Below are positions 51,788-63,925 of a stretch of DNA of 64,000 bases, piece after piece (the stretch's first letter is position 1; every line of letters begins with the position of its first letter). The stretch is from Durusdinium trenchii. Taxonomy: Eukaryota > Sar > Dinophyceae > Suessiales > Symbiodiniaceae. The notes beneath the pieces were generated by a model, which was not told the DNA's origin, ran no database searches, and saw nothing but the letters and a program-made list of their open reading frames with translations. The position numbers and the translations under genes are program-made. Location: contig CAXAMN010021374.1 in NCBI GenBank assembly GCA_963970005.1, forward strand, positions 222,621-286,620. The letters run 5' to 3'.

Positions 51788-51957
51788 CAACAACTCGTCC
51801 CGACCGGGCTTCCGACTCCACTGGTTCCTCGCCCAGAACCTTACGCCGAAGCACTTTGTGCTCATCCCTGGCAAGCTGGTGAGTTGTTTGCCGTGCTGTG
51901 GAACAGGTTCAAGGGCAACAAAACGAGCATTTTGGACTTTGCTCCCTTTGCTCCCAG
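51788..51957 (+). other. Possible exon ending at a consensus splice donor
   Basis: After an in-frame TAA, a frame of about 56 codons reads LVPTGLPTPLVPRPEPYAEA and later AGELFAVLWNRFKGNKTSIL. It is Pro-rich and then hydrophobic, and ends at CCCAG|GTAAGA. The donor match and the protein-like composition suggest an exon, but no acceptor, partner exon or family could be recognised. Chance is a serious alternative. Confidence 0.2.
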
Positions 51958-53133
51958 GTAAGAGGTTGTTTATCTTGTTTGTCTTGTTCTGTGTTTTTTC
52001 TTTCTTTAGATTCGTAGACCTTTCTCTTTCCCATACTTTCCTTTCCTTTCCATTCCATCCCTTCCCTCCTTCCTTGCTTCCTTCCTGTCTCTTTTGAATT
52101 TTTGTATTTCAGTATGTCTTTGCTTTTTTCTGTAGACAATGAGACCATTTATTTTGACATCCTTCTTTCTTCCTCTTTTGCATGTCACCACACTTTACCA
52201 GCAAATCAGGGTCTAAATGGCCCCTTGATTGCAAATCAAAGCCATGTCACCGAAGCTTTCGGACATCCTCCAAGGCTTTCTTCTTCCAATCCTCCAGCTC
52301 TTGGACCTCGCAATGCAAATCGGCAAAAACATATCATGACCGATAACCGGTGAATGGTTGCGGGTACCACGAGCCTGGCTCACTAGTAAAGCGAGTTGTC
52401 GTGAATCTTAGTCACAGAGTTCAGGGTGACCGCAAAAGATTGTAAAGGCGTGCGAACTGTTTCGGTCGCATGCTGCTGCGCTGGTACTCACCTAACTTCC
52501 GCCCCGGGGCAACGAGCCTCTGGCCTACTGCACGAACTAGCATCAAGCGTTCACCATGATCCAAGATGACGACCTAAGTATCCTAAATGTTCGATAGAAC
52601 CAAGGAAGGTTTCGCAGCTGCTTCCAGCAAGAGCAGGCAAGGGAGATGGTGAAGGTTTATGCGTGGCATAGTTGACCAAACATGTCCAAGCCAGCCCTCT
52701 GTCAAATGAGTTTCTAATCACAGGTTCGCAAAGCACAGAACGGTTGATGGCTAAAATCAACTTCAGGTTTGACAGGGCTAGACTTGGGAGTGCGTGGTGC
52801 ATCTGGATGTTCAGTTTCGGAACGTGAGGACACCTGCTGAACCTGTGTTTAATATGGTCTGATTTAGGAGCTAGGATCCCTTTGAGGTGTCCATCGCAAG
52901 TAACTTATGCTATGTTTATGTTTCAACTTGACTAATGTCGGATCCCAATTAGTGTAATGAGAGAGTATAAAAATAAGTTTTCGCATACTTATTCCCACAC
53001 CCTGAATAGTTTAATGGGAGGCAATAGTATAAAGTGTTTCAATCAGTGTGATTTTTGACGAATCGTATACTACTCGATTGTTCTGCTATTGTTGCCCTTT
53101 GAGATCCTACTTTAACTTATAGGACTACCTATC

Positions 53134-53135
53134 AC

Positions 53136-53166
<31 letters not shown>

Positions 53167-53456
53167 ACTCCTACTCCTCCTACTCCTCCTACTCCTCCTC
53201 CTACTACTTCTCCTACTTCTCCTACTCCTACTCCTACTCCTACTACCACAACTACTACTCCTACGTTACTACTCCTCCTGCTACTACTACTCCTCCTCCA
53301 ACTATTGCTACTCCTACTCCTCCTCCTACTACTTCTCCTACTACTCCTACTCCTACTACCACAACTACTACTCCTACGTTGCTACTCCTCCTGCTACTAC
53401 TACTCCTCCTCCAACTACTGCTACTCCTACTCCTACTCCTACTCCTACTCCTACTC

Positions 53457-53487
<31 letters not shown>

Positions 53488-53536
53488 CACTACCACTACC
53501 ACTACCACTACCACTACCACTACCACTGCAACTGCT
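53134..53536. repeat. (CTA)n/(CTC)n trinucleotide tract, about 400 bp
   Basis: Starts as (CTG)n, becomes mixed CTACTC/CTCCTA triplets, then pure CTA and finally CCACTA. A block beginning CTACGTTACTACTCCTCCTG is repeated near 53377 with one change, so part of the tract was duplicated. Confidence 0.9.
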
Positions 53537-54054
53537 AGTACTTCCACCACGGGACGGTTTATAGTAATTGTGTAAGATCCAACATTAGCTGGCAAATGTT
53601 TATATCTTGGGAATCTAAGCACGAACAACCTCCAACGCCATCCGCGGGTGCTAGCTGCTAGCTCCAAACAACTCTGATGGATGCCTGGCCTTGTGTTGCA
53701 AATGAATCACCGTTCCCCACAACGACCTGGCGCAGCCATTCACCAAATATGATCAAATATGTGGTAACACAATCCTTCAAACAAGGAAACCATGTTCGTG
53801 AACAAATGCTCAAGTAATTTGCTCCGTCAAATAAATGTGAAAGGTTTGCTGAAAGTATGCCGCCAGCTCGGTTGCACATTTGGAGGCAATTTCCTAGGCA
53901 GTCCAAGGCAAACATAGAACAAGTTCATGAAGCACACAAATCTTGACACCTAGAAACTAAGGCACTACTAAGGTCAACTCTGCGTGATAGTGCGCTACGG
54001 CAGCACCATCAGCCGCCCCATCCTGTCAATGGGCAATGAAACCTATCAATTTCA

Positions 54055-54152
54055 CGAACGAACGGACGGACGAACGAAGGAACCAACAAAGAAACAACAA
54101 AAACAAAAGCAAGCAAACAAGCAAGCAACCAACCAAGCGAACAAGCGAACAA
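54055..54152. repeat. (AACG)n/(CAAG)n tetranucleotide tract
   Basis: Imperfect ACGAACGGACGG then AAACAACAAAAACAAAAGC then CAAGCAAACAAGCAAGC units. Confidence 0.8.
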
Positions 54153-54574
54153 AAAATCAGTGCTAAAGGGCCAGGTATTCGAAGTAAAGATTTGGCCTCG
54201 TGCTGGGCACGCACCCCCAGACCAAAATTTCACAAACCTTATACACAAGTGTTTTGTTTCGCGAGGGGGCCATTCAAAAAGCAAGTGAGAAACGCTACTG
54301 GCACTTAACAACAAGTGTTGCGATGAGGCACGAAATTGTTTTCCGTTCGGCAGGCTTCGCAGACAAGACTGGGTCCTTCCAAGGTCCTGCCGCCCAATCC
54401 GGTCCAGCATCCGCGTGCAATCCTTTTGAGGTTCAAGTGACCCCAAATCATGTTCTGATTGCAGCACTCTGTCTTGAACTTGAACTCTTGAATTTCAGAA
54501 TCAAAGGAACAAGATGGAGCCCACGAACACGAATGCACACACGCATTGGAAAACTAACGGCCAACCATTGTTTG

Positions 54575-55015
54575 ACACTCTTGCGGGACACTCTTGTGGC
54601 ACATTCGCGCGCGACACTCTTGTGGGACACTTTTGTACGAGACGGACACTCTTGTGGGACTCTTGTGGCAAGCTCTTGTGGAAAACTCTTGCGGGACACT
54701 CTCACGATACTCTTGGGGGACATATTATATTCATATTCATTTTTGTGGGACACTCTTGTGGGACGCGCTTTTGGGACACCCTTGGGACACTCATGCGGGA
54801 CACCCTTGTGGGCACTCTTGTAAGAGACACTCTTGCGGGACACTCTTACTCTCGCGCGACACTCTTCTGGGACACTCTTGTGGGGCGCTTTTGTGGGGCA
54901 CCCTTGTGGGACTCTTGTGGCACAATCTTGTCAAAGTGGGGCACTGTTATGAGACACTTGTAAGTAAGACACAAGTCTTGTGGGGCACTCTTGTGGACAC
55001 ACTCTGACTCCGTGG
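54575..55015 (+). repeat. GGGACACTCTTGTG degenerate tandem repeat
   Basis: Some 25 units around the core GGGACACTCTTGTGGGACAC, of 13-25 bp, with variants GCGGGACACTCTT and GGGGCACTCTTGTGG. Frames on both strands stay open by composition only (for example Thr-Leu-Val-Gly-His repeats). Confidence 0.8.
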
Positions 55016-55228
55016 GGCACTTTCTCCGAAACAAGTGTTTCATACAAGACTTCTTCCAAAAGTGAGGCGGGAAGTCTCAAAGCGGAATCAAGCACCCCTG
55101 CCAAGCAGCTTCGCAATCCCAGCCCCTCAAAGCCACAGCTGGCACGCTAATCCCATGGCACCACGACGTCCACCAAACGTCACAAACTGCCCCTGCCACG
55201 AAAATTCAACTTCGACACCTCCAACACG

Positions 55229-55254
55229 CACAAAGTACTGCGCCTGTCACGAAA
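55229..55254 (+). repeat. Solitary relative of the 42-bp repeat
   Basis: CACAAAGTACTGCGCCTGTC followed by ACGAAA matches the unit of the 27906-28560 array at 25 of 26 positions. An upstream CCCCTGCCACGAAAATTCAA (55191-55210) is a second partial unit. Confidence 0.7.
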
Positions 55255-55481
55255 CGCTACTACATCACATCTTCATGTCTATTCAGCAACACTTAAATTT
55301 GAATTGCACTAATGTAAAATCATTATTAATGAGCCTCCACTGGCTACTTCTAACCCACAAACCCCTGGAATTGCGCAAATTAAAATAGTATTGGTTGCTT
55401 ATTTCCCCCTATAATTGTCTAGTTGGGTACCACAAGCCCCCCAATCAACCGAGCCCACAACCAGGTCAACTTTCTTGTTTA

Positions 55482-55631
55482 TTATTACTACTACTACTAC
55501 TGCTTCTACTTCTACTGCTATTCCTACTGCTACTGCTACTGCTGCTACTACTACTGGCACCACTGCTACTGCTATTGCTATTGCTATTGCTATTACTACT
55601 GCTACTGCTACTGCTACTGCTACTGCTACTC

Positions 55632-55674
<43 letters not shown>

Positions 55675-55699
55675 ACTACCACTACCACTACCACTACGA

Positions 55700-55754
<55 letters not shown>

Positions 55755-55765
55755 GGCTACCACCT
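55482..55765. repeat. (CTA)n trinucleotide tract
   Basis: CTA/CTG/TTG triplets changing to pure CTA, CCA and again CTA. Long Tyr, Leu or Thr runs in the three frames are by-products. Confidence 0.9.
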
Positions 55766-55840
55766 ACAATTACTTTCTGATGGAACCCAAAAAAAATGTC
55801 TAAAATTCCGCGCCTATATATTTCCCATTATTTCCCTTTT

Positions 55841-55874
55841 CCTCCTCCTCCTACTACTACTTCTTCTTCTACTG

Positions 55875-55917
<43 letters not shown>

Positions 55918-55930
55918 ATACTTACTGCTA
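55841..55930. repeat. (CTC)n(CTA)n trinucleotide tract
   Basis: CCTCCTCCTCCTACTACTAC, TTCTTCTTCT, then fifteen or so CTA triplets. It lies 75 bp from the preceding tract and probably derives from the same array. Confidence 0.9.
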
Positions 55931-58900
55931 CCACTTTTACCCCTGCTGTCCTTAGCCGATTAGCAGATTATTCAGGGGAGGTGGGCTGACCTCATGAGTG
56001 GTATCTCATATCTTCTTGACCCTGTTGACCCACCGTGTGGGAGGGGGGGCTATTGATCAGGTCTTTGCCTTACACCGCACGTTTTGAATGATTTCGACAC
56101 TTTCGTAGGACACTCGCATCCACCAAAATCGCCGAAGCATGCTACGAAAACACAGCTTCGAGGCAACAGCCTGCAAAGCAGATGCCAATGGCACAGCGAC
56201 ATCCAACACCTCCAAAATACGACCCTGCGACACCCCAATCCCAGCGGCACAACGAAGGACACTATGAGGATCTCACGAAACGTTGCACCTGCACAGCAAA
56301 ATCATCCTCCACACGTCCACATGCTACGCTTCCACACTACATCAAACGAATCTGACACTTTAGCCTTCCATCCAAAACCCCCTCCAAAACCTTTTCCCCA
56401 ATGACAGGGCCTTATCAATCACATTCGGACAGTTGCGGACGGCTGCGAACGGTTGCGGACATGAAAGCAACGTCGCCCGAACAACGCTCTACACTCAGAA
56501 AGCTAAACGAGAACCCTTCGCTGCACATTCAGGCAAAAGGATCTGCAAAGGAAAGAGTGAAAGTATCTGCCGCACACAATTGTCTTCCTGTTAATAAATG
56601 TGTTCCGATACGGCCTGGGTTGGAGAAAGGCTCGGCTGCCGGGCTCAGGTGGCTCATGGAACCTGGCGTCATGTTCCTCATGGCACCTTGAAGTTGAAAC
56701 CTACTGGAAACACTGCAAGACGGCAGAGCAACTGTGCTCAGCCACCTGCAGCTATAGCAACTATGCTCTGGACTCCGCAACTTCAAAGGACAGCCCACTC
56801 GCTCTGAGCTGATAAGCCAAGCAGCAGCATACATGTTCCATGAACTCAAGGGGTCTATTCAAGTTTCTGAGGATGTGCTATTGTTTGAAGTTCAGGCGAA
56901 GTTCCAATGATTTGGCCAAAACATTTTTTCAGGACACGACTTGCAATACCGATGCTTGGTAGGCTAGTGCCGTGAAGTGCGCGCAAGCCGAAGCTACTGG
57001 ATCACCAGCCTTAAGACTCACCGTATTACTTGCTGCGCTGATACTGTCTTGAAGTCTTGAAGCATCGAGACAATTGCAACTCAGAAAGTTCTGTTGTGCG
57101 GGGAGTTACCCTTATAGGGATCCAACACCACCCCGAGACTGGCAACACCTGCCGATGTGCTGTATCCTCAGCTGGTGTGCATCGTACCTGAACAGTTGCC
57201 ATGTCGAGTTGTCCAAGCCGCCCCCCGCGACGCTCCCCAGTATCGCTTTGTATTCAAACACTAAAATCGTGGTAGTCTATTGCGCTAATCACGTGTAAGG
57301 CGGCAAGGTGGCACGTCCGACTGGTCAAGCCTGCTCCCGAATGCATATTGGTGACTTGGCCAGTGCCTCATGCTGAAGCGCATCAACAAACTTGCTTTAT
57401 TCTACTGCCCAAGTGTGCGAGCAACCAAACAACAACTCCAACAATCAGAGCTGCTTTTCGTGCTAGGCGAATTCTTCATCGCATAGCTTGGGGCGGTTCT
57501 GTAACCATTACAGGGCACAGGCATTGTGGATGCCTCAGTGAGGTCACTGCAAATTTGCAAAAAAAACACCCGGTTGAATGTCTTTCACTTGTGAACAGGG
57601 GTTCTTCACGCGCAGTCTCCACTTGCGATTAAAGGTCACAACCACACTGGATGTTCGAATGACTCGCGCAGCGCGCGTGTCTCTTTTCTGAGTGTCAAGT
57701 CACTACAGTCGCTGGAGCTGCCATTGGCACTGCCGCCATTGACTTGGGCGCAATCCCTTGCACCACTCCTGCCGCGCATGTCAAACAAACATCTTCTCAG
57801 GCCGCAGCCCAGACAGAGTTGTAGACACAGTCTTGACATATATACATGTTGACTTGTGCGCAGTTCCTGCACAGTCCATGATGTCCAAGGTATTGCCACG
57901 CTGTGCGTCACCAGGGTCCTCAAGATGCATTCAGAATTGGTGATTTTGTGTGATGCGTACGGGGCCAAACTGTGCAGTTATTGAACTACACAATAATCGC
58001 AATATAACGACTTCTTGATGATACCAAGTCGGATGATGGGAGGCTTTTGTGATGCGATTTCAGGCATGGTTTTAGCTGAAAACGTGGAATATGGTGCTCG
58101 GGTGAGGTAGAACACTACAACTTCCTTCATTGCTCACCTTTCCAATCTCTATCATTTTTCTTAGTCGCAAAGGACTGCTAAGAAACAACATGACCGACCG
58201 CCCACAGTACAAGAAACATCAAGAAACCCTCTGAAGACCACGCGGAAGAGTTGCCAAAGAAACGCTGTCTTGCGTTGCTTGGAACCAACTAATACGATGA
58301 TCCAAAAAATATATATAAAGAAGATAAGGTCCGCTTTCAAGAGGCCTTACCTACGTTTTTAATGGTTTTTTCTTAATCCTCTCATTGTTTGGCCTAATTC
58401 TCAGGATCTTCAGGAGTGGGATTGAGTTGCACCCTTGTGCCATCTCCTCCATCTTTCGGCGCCGCTTGCCATGGCCGCTGCCATCTTCTTCTTGCACATT
58501 TTGGAAACGCCTTGGCCAAAGTCCAGTCGAGCTCAGGCCACCTTTTGAATTCAATTCTACCAAAAAACCGTTTCAGCATCTTGTAGGCATCCACGATGAT
58601 GACAAATTCCTGCCGCGGAGAATTGAAACAGTCACTGTATGCTACGACTATTCAATTATTCCGCTGTTGCTCTGGCCACATCCAGCCCCTCTAGACAAAT
58701 GTTTCAGCCGACGCTGCCCCGACACATCCTATCTTTTTGGTCCTCTGGAAATTGCTCTGGAGGAAATTGTCTCAGGCGGGCTACAAAGGCCTGCCGGACC
58801 TGATGGCAGAATGATCCATGTGTTGTTCAAAACTGTAGCATTGATGCCTTGAATCTTGAACTTACATGATATGGTTCTTCTATTGGGCCTGTTGCCAGCA

Positions 58901-59382
58901 GTTGGCATCTGTCAGTCCAAGAACCTGACAGTAACGGGTTTGAGTTTGAACAACTGTGACGAGGGTAAACAATAGGATGCAAACAATTTAGTTAGCAAAA
59001 CGATGTATACATTACTAAAGACAGGATTGTGTACTACCTCTCACATCGGACGTGTCTGTCGATCGATGATACGCCGGACGCTCTGGACCAGGCATACAGA
59101 TTACATTCTTACAAAGGAACAAAGTTCCGAACAAATCCTGACACTCCTGTGCTCCGAACTGCAAGCGGACTCAGGCCACCCTGACTGGGTAGTGCTCCGG
59201 CAGAGGCCTGCATGGCCGGGGCAAAGTGAAAAAACGGGAATGTAGCTGAATAGCCGTCAGTTCTTGGAATCTTCACGCGCAACCCTTGTATGATTGCGAT
59301 GGTCAACGTCAACCTCTTCCAAACACTCTTTGTTTCATAAGCCAGTTGTATTGTTATCAGTGCCACAACAGAACAAGAATGT

Positions 59383-59553
59383 TTAAACCGGCGTACCACA
59401 GCCTCAGTAGGTCGTTCAAAGACGAACGTTGCAACGAATGCCACCGGTGGAGGCGCAAAAGTACGTCCGTAATACCAAAACTGAAATGAGACATGCATGC
59501 CAGGAAATGACGTCATGAATACAATGGCCTCACCATGCTTCACCCCTGTTTCC
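59383..59553 (+). repeat. Dispersed repeat Z, first copy
   Basis: Begins TAAACCGGCGTACCACAGCC and ends CACCCCTGTTTCCAA. A diverged copy in the same orientation is at 61154-61334. Shared landmarks include GAAATGAGACATGCATG and GTCATGAATACA. Confidence 0.8.
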
Positions 59554-61153
59554 AAAAGCCCCAACATTCTGTACAGACAGCGCTGCTATTGGGTGGCCAA
59601 TTCCTGGGTCGACAGGGAAGGCTACAAAGGAAGGACAATGAAGATTCTTGCAATTGCGTGGAGCGCGTTGGATTTTCCACGGTCTCATTGATTTGAGCCA
59701 CGGGTGGGAACTCATGGCGCAATATCACTACTGCTAAATCGAAAACCGAATGAAACAGCTCACACAACTACAACAATCTGCAGATTGGGCTCTCAGTTTT
59801 GCCCTTGGCGCGAACGAAGAATACACGGCTTACGGCTTACGGTGTTGCGAGTTCGCAACTCCCCGTAGCCAACCTGTCTATGGCACGATTCGCGCGAGCA
59901 AAAGACGACCCGACGCTGCTCAACCAAGCTTTGCAAAGGATCAAGCAAGACAGCTCTCTACGCCACATACAGCGGAAGTTAAATTCACGAGGTACTCAAT
60001 TCTCAACTGCAAGGGCCTCTGCCAAGTTGCGAAAATATCTCACATCTGAATAATTTTGGCTTTCGTGGCGCCTTGATCCCAACGGCGCTGCACTGACCCG
60101 TCCGAGTCCCAGCAACACCAATACGATCGAAGGTTCGACGAAATTGTGAAGTCCACCCAGGACTTTGTGACGGTCGTCGAAGTGCGCGATATTGCAAGTT
60201 GCAAACTGTGCCCAACACGCAACACGCTAGGCTTGCCCCAACGGTCAGCGCGACCCGCTGCAGTGATGATGATGGTCGAGCAGTGTCGGACACCAGTTAC
60301 CACGCAACGCCGCACACACTATCATAGATCGGAGCACAAGCGTAGCTGTTGGTGAATTGAAATCACACGAGCACTCGTTCTTGGTCTCCTGAAGCTTTGC
60401 AAGATACGACGGAATCAACGCGTATGGCGGGTGGATCGGGTCGTGTCACCTCCAGGAGAGCGCTTGATATCTAGCTCCACTCTTCGTACTCCAGAGGCTC
60501 TAGGACTCTAGGAGCGCTGGATGTCAGCGAGCAAGCACACTGAAGTTATGCGCGGGCTTGAGTTGCCAACCAGATGTGTCCCAAATGCAGTCAGTGAGCC
60601 TGAGCTGCAAATGCCGTTCAAGGACCTGACGACACCCTGGCTTCAACCTTCTCCGATGTGCCACCACGTGTCTTGCGAGACACCTGCGGACAAAAATTGT
60701 TAAAAGCTGCGGCCGAAGAGACACCCGCGAGTACGCCTCGATCAACCAGTGTTCTGTGAGTGCCAAATATCCGAACTGGCGAAATACAAGCCTTGCAATG
60801 CACAGGGCAGATGCTGCTGACCCACGATCCCTAGTTCAAAGACTTTAGGCCTAGGTTCTCTACTTGCTTCAAATCCTCTGGAGTGAGACAAGGAGATCTG
60901 ACAAAAATGTCTTACTAGGCTCTATTCCCTGCCGCAGACGCGCAGTGTCCTGGGGCTGAAGTCTCTCAAGAACAACCCTCGAGCGATTCCACAGGTGTCC
61001 GCTACGCAGCGATCACCTGAGAGGCGGATGTTCACACTGATCACAAGCTAGCAAATCGTGGGGCGCAACGAACGAATGGTGGCGGGGGTGCAAGCACAAG
61101 GGGGCTCAATCCTTCAGTCTGCAAATACGAAGGTTTCAGTGGCTGTGAACCAG

Positions 61154-61334
61154 TTAAACCGACCTACCACAGCCTAAGTAGGTGGTTCAAAGGCGAAAGC
61201 TGCAACGAATGTCAGCGGTGGGCACGCCTTTTCTGTCAGCGCTTGAGCCAAAAGTAAGTCGGTATTGTCAAAAGGAAATGAGACATGCATGTTAGGAAAG
61301 GATGTCATGAATACAGTGGTTTCACCCCTGTTTC
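61154..61334 (+). repeat. Dispersed repeat Z, second copy
   Basis: Matches 59383-59553 with substitutions and about 10 bp of net indels. No coding potential and no target-site duplication recognised. Confidence 0.8.
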
Positions 61335-63186
61335 AACTACTAGACTAGGATTGACAACTTATATATATATATATAACAGTATTGTCAGTATGGTTTCTTT
61401 TTGAATGTTGTTTGCCCTTGCTCCTGTTTTGCTAGTCCGGTCCATTCTTCCTTCTACACGCATCATCGGCCCACCGGAGTAAAACCCAAATCTCGAAGCC
61501 GATGTACTGCTGCTTCGGCCTCTAGAAACGAATGCAAACAAAGGTCAAAATAAAAGCTGATTCTAGAGGCTTCAAACGTCTTCCTTCACAGGCGAAGGAA
61601 ATGCCTCGTGTGAAATTGTCCGCTTCATCCATCAAAGGAACTGCCTCTGGACACACAGAGTCGTAGCACTGTAGCATCAAGAATGCAAGCTTAGACCTGT
61701 GTGACCATGGGAGTGGCAGGGTGGAAGGGCATCCAAATTGCTGAAAAAGACCATTTGACCCCCACCCTGAGTCTGTTGCCCTGCAGTATTGGGGCTCAAA
61801 AAAGTTGTTTAAGCAAATTGGACGGACAATGGAAATAAATCAAGGGCAAATCACCTGTCCGGCTTATCATTGCTAAGCAGTATTGATTGGTATCAAAACC
61901 CTCTGAACTGCAAGTCGTTCTGGTGAAATCACAAGTTTTGTTGCTGAGGCTGAAGCTATGCAGGACACGCCGTGCGCCCATGAAAATAGATCTGCCAAAA
62001 GGTGACGTACTTGCGAATTAATGCCAAATAGTGTTTGCAGGTGGTTCGTCCGCTATGATTTGCAAATGCCGCGAACTGAAACTAGTCTGTCCAGACTAAC
62101 CAATCTTCTCGAGAGGAGTTGCAAAGGAATAAAGGTGCTTTGGTGTTGCTTTCTTGAGCACGTCTGAGCCAACAATTGAAGCTCCTGTTGTTAGCATAGG
62201 AGTCTTCTGTCTTACACGGTATGTTCCATTCTAACGATTACTTTTCCTCTAGATCAACGTCATCCGCTTCCGCTTCAACTTCTGGTGTCCCTAGCAGCGT
62301 CAGGCTAGGAGACGCCATGATGCATCATGATGCCATATCTTGTATTATCTTCAGCGCAAAAAGGCACGCAAAGAATACATTGCATGCTAAACAGACTCTG
62401 AACACCTATTTGTGGTTCCCTTTGTGGGCTCAAGGGTGAGACGTAACGGACAAGACTCCTCTCAGTCTGAAGGAGTCAATTGCTACGATCTGCAAATATT
62501 TACACCTAGAGATAGAGGCCCTTCCAAACGGATTGTCACCAAACAGCCATCAAATCTGGGGCCCAGATCGAATTCAGAACAACCTGCAGAAATGCAAATT
62601 ACAGCAATGCTCAGAAGTATGGGCCTGCAAGGACTGTTCTGTGGCTTAATGTGGCTCCTTTACACCTGCCAACTGGAGCTGGTGGCAAGCCAAAAATGCT
62701 TGGGGATTGCACAATCCTTACCATTCGCTCCAACAGTAATTTAGAAAACCAAATCTTATCTGGCTTTGGAGGGCGCGCGTGCGGCCTGCTGGCTGCATGG
62801 GAGCAGCCTTGGCAAGTAAGTTGCACGCATGGTACAGCTGGTCGGTAATTATCGTATTGATTGTAGTGGCTTTTCGAGGGCTGGCTCCATAGCCCGTCAA
62901 TTGGGTGGCCACATATATATATATATATAGTATAACTTTTGTGAAATGTGCCGGCCTTAGACCTGTTCGCCGCGGTTCAACCACCCATGACGCCAGTCTG
63001 GGGTTGGGAAGGGCGAGGACGACTTGAGCAGGAGAAAACCAAGACCATAGGACAGGGATCCCTTTGCAGGGGAGGCAACACCCAGGCTGACCTGGGAAGA
63101 TTCTATTGGTAGCGGAGCAAAACATAGGGATCGAGGGGGCTGGTTTTCACTTTGATTCGTGCACACGGGGCCGTGACTTGCGAGCC

Positions 63187-63925
63187 ATGCCGTGGGGTAC
63201 GGCTGGAGCTTCGGGAGCTGGATCAAATGGTGGTCAGGGTGATGGAAGATCGAAATTGTCCACTAGCCAGTTGACTTGGAATCAGATTCCAAGCTATACT
63301 GCAGCTGAATCTGACTTGGAGGACTACGCGAAGAAGCTGATGTGTCTGCATTCGATCTGGCCAGAAGAGTTCATTTCTCATTTAGCGCCACGAGCAGCGC
63401 TACAATGCGACTCAAGATCGACCCACACCGCATCAAATCCAAGGGATGCGAAACCATCTTCAATGCATTGGGAATGCAGTGGGGACGCTTTCAGAATGAC
63501 TGCTATGTGAAGTTCGAGAGGGCATTGTTTTTGACAACCCAGAAACCAAATGAAAGCAATGGTTCATGCGTTGCACGTCATGAGGTTTGCTTTGAAGAAA
63601 TTATCCAGAAGGACAAGGGAGTAACTCTGGAGGAAAACAGAGCCTACGTGATGATCAGGCATTCTCAACTTTCCAGTGAAAAGAAGAAGAAAATAATCGT
63701 TGACAACAAAGGTGAGTTGACCTATGGTGCCACCAGGGATGCCCTTCTTTCGAGACCTTCAAGGTGGTGGTACTAAGAAGTGGAAGGCTTACGCTGTCCA
63801 CACCGTGGATGACCAGGAACCAGTGTATCGTCACTACGGTCGATGAAGGGATTGATGAAGAGCACGCCTATGAGGTCTTCATGCAGGACTTTGAAGATCA
63901 GGTCATTGAAGTAGTTCAAGAGTGA
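63187..63925 (+). pseudogene. Ty1/copia-type gag fragment, frame-broken
   Basis: From ATG 63187 (MPWGTAGASGAGSNGG) the frame reads LTWNQIPSYTAAESDLEDYA, then SIWPEEFISHLAPRAALQC. After a frameshift near 63410 come LKIDPHRIKSKGCETIFNAL, YVKFERALFLTTQKPNESNG and ARHEVCFEEI. After another near 63745 comes DLQGGGTKKWKAYAVHTVDD, and after a third near 63846 comes DEEHAYEVFMQDFEDQVIEV, with stop TGA at 63923. The pattern IPxFxxxExDxxxYxxKL...WPxExxxxLAPRAALQC...ARHdxxFEexl is the gag of copia elements common in dinoflagellate genomes (family recalled, not searched). The pol region would lie beyond the window end. No LTR or primer-binding site was recognised upstream. Confidence 0.7.

Larger units (their letters stand above)
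47886..53133. other. Long non-coding stretch, no confident gene
   Basis: Frames are mostly under 100 codons and none has a recognised domain. It holds the CTACTAG cluster at 48607, a TTCACAA/TGTCAT repeat at 48340-48500, a (TA)n tract at 48294-48325, a G-rich stretch at 48548-48588 and a CCTTCC-rich stretch at 52025-52095. One possible exon (51788-51957) is listed separately. Confidence 0.5.
55931..63100. other. Long non-coding stretch, no confident gene
   Basis: The longest frames (for example 58385-58852 plus and 59109-59567 minus) have no recognised domain. The minus-strand equivalents near 58400-58600 show basic, Trp-containing text that could be a fragment of an exon but cannot be named. 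It includes a duplicated 170-180 bp repeat (listed separately) and (TA)n tracts at 61361 and 62912. Confidence 0.5.

Noticed and set aside
54009-54467. 152-codon minus-strand frame
   Set aside because: Half of it is the complement of the AACG/CAAG microsatellite (Cys-Leu-Leu runs); no domain.
53305-55955. Poly-Leu, poly-Tyr, poly-Thr and poly-Val frames
   Set aside because: Translations of trinucleotide repeats.
58385-58852. 155-codon frame with basic and Trp-rich text on the opposite strand
   Set aside because: Neither strand gives a recognisable family or clear gene structure; left unannotated.
62424-62435. GGCTCAAG (spliced-leader 3' end) at 62428
   Set aside because: Eight bases with poor match upstream and no retroposed unit or target-site duplication following; likely chance.
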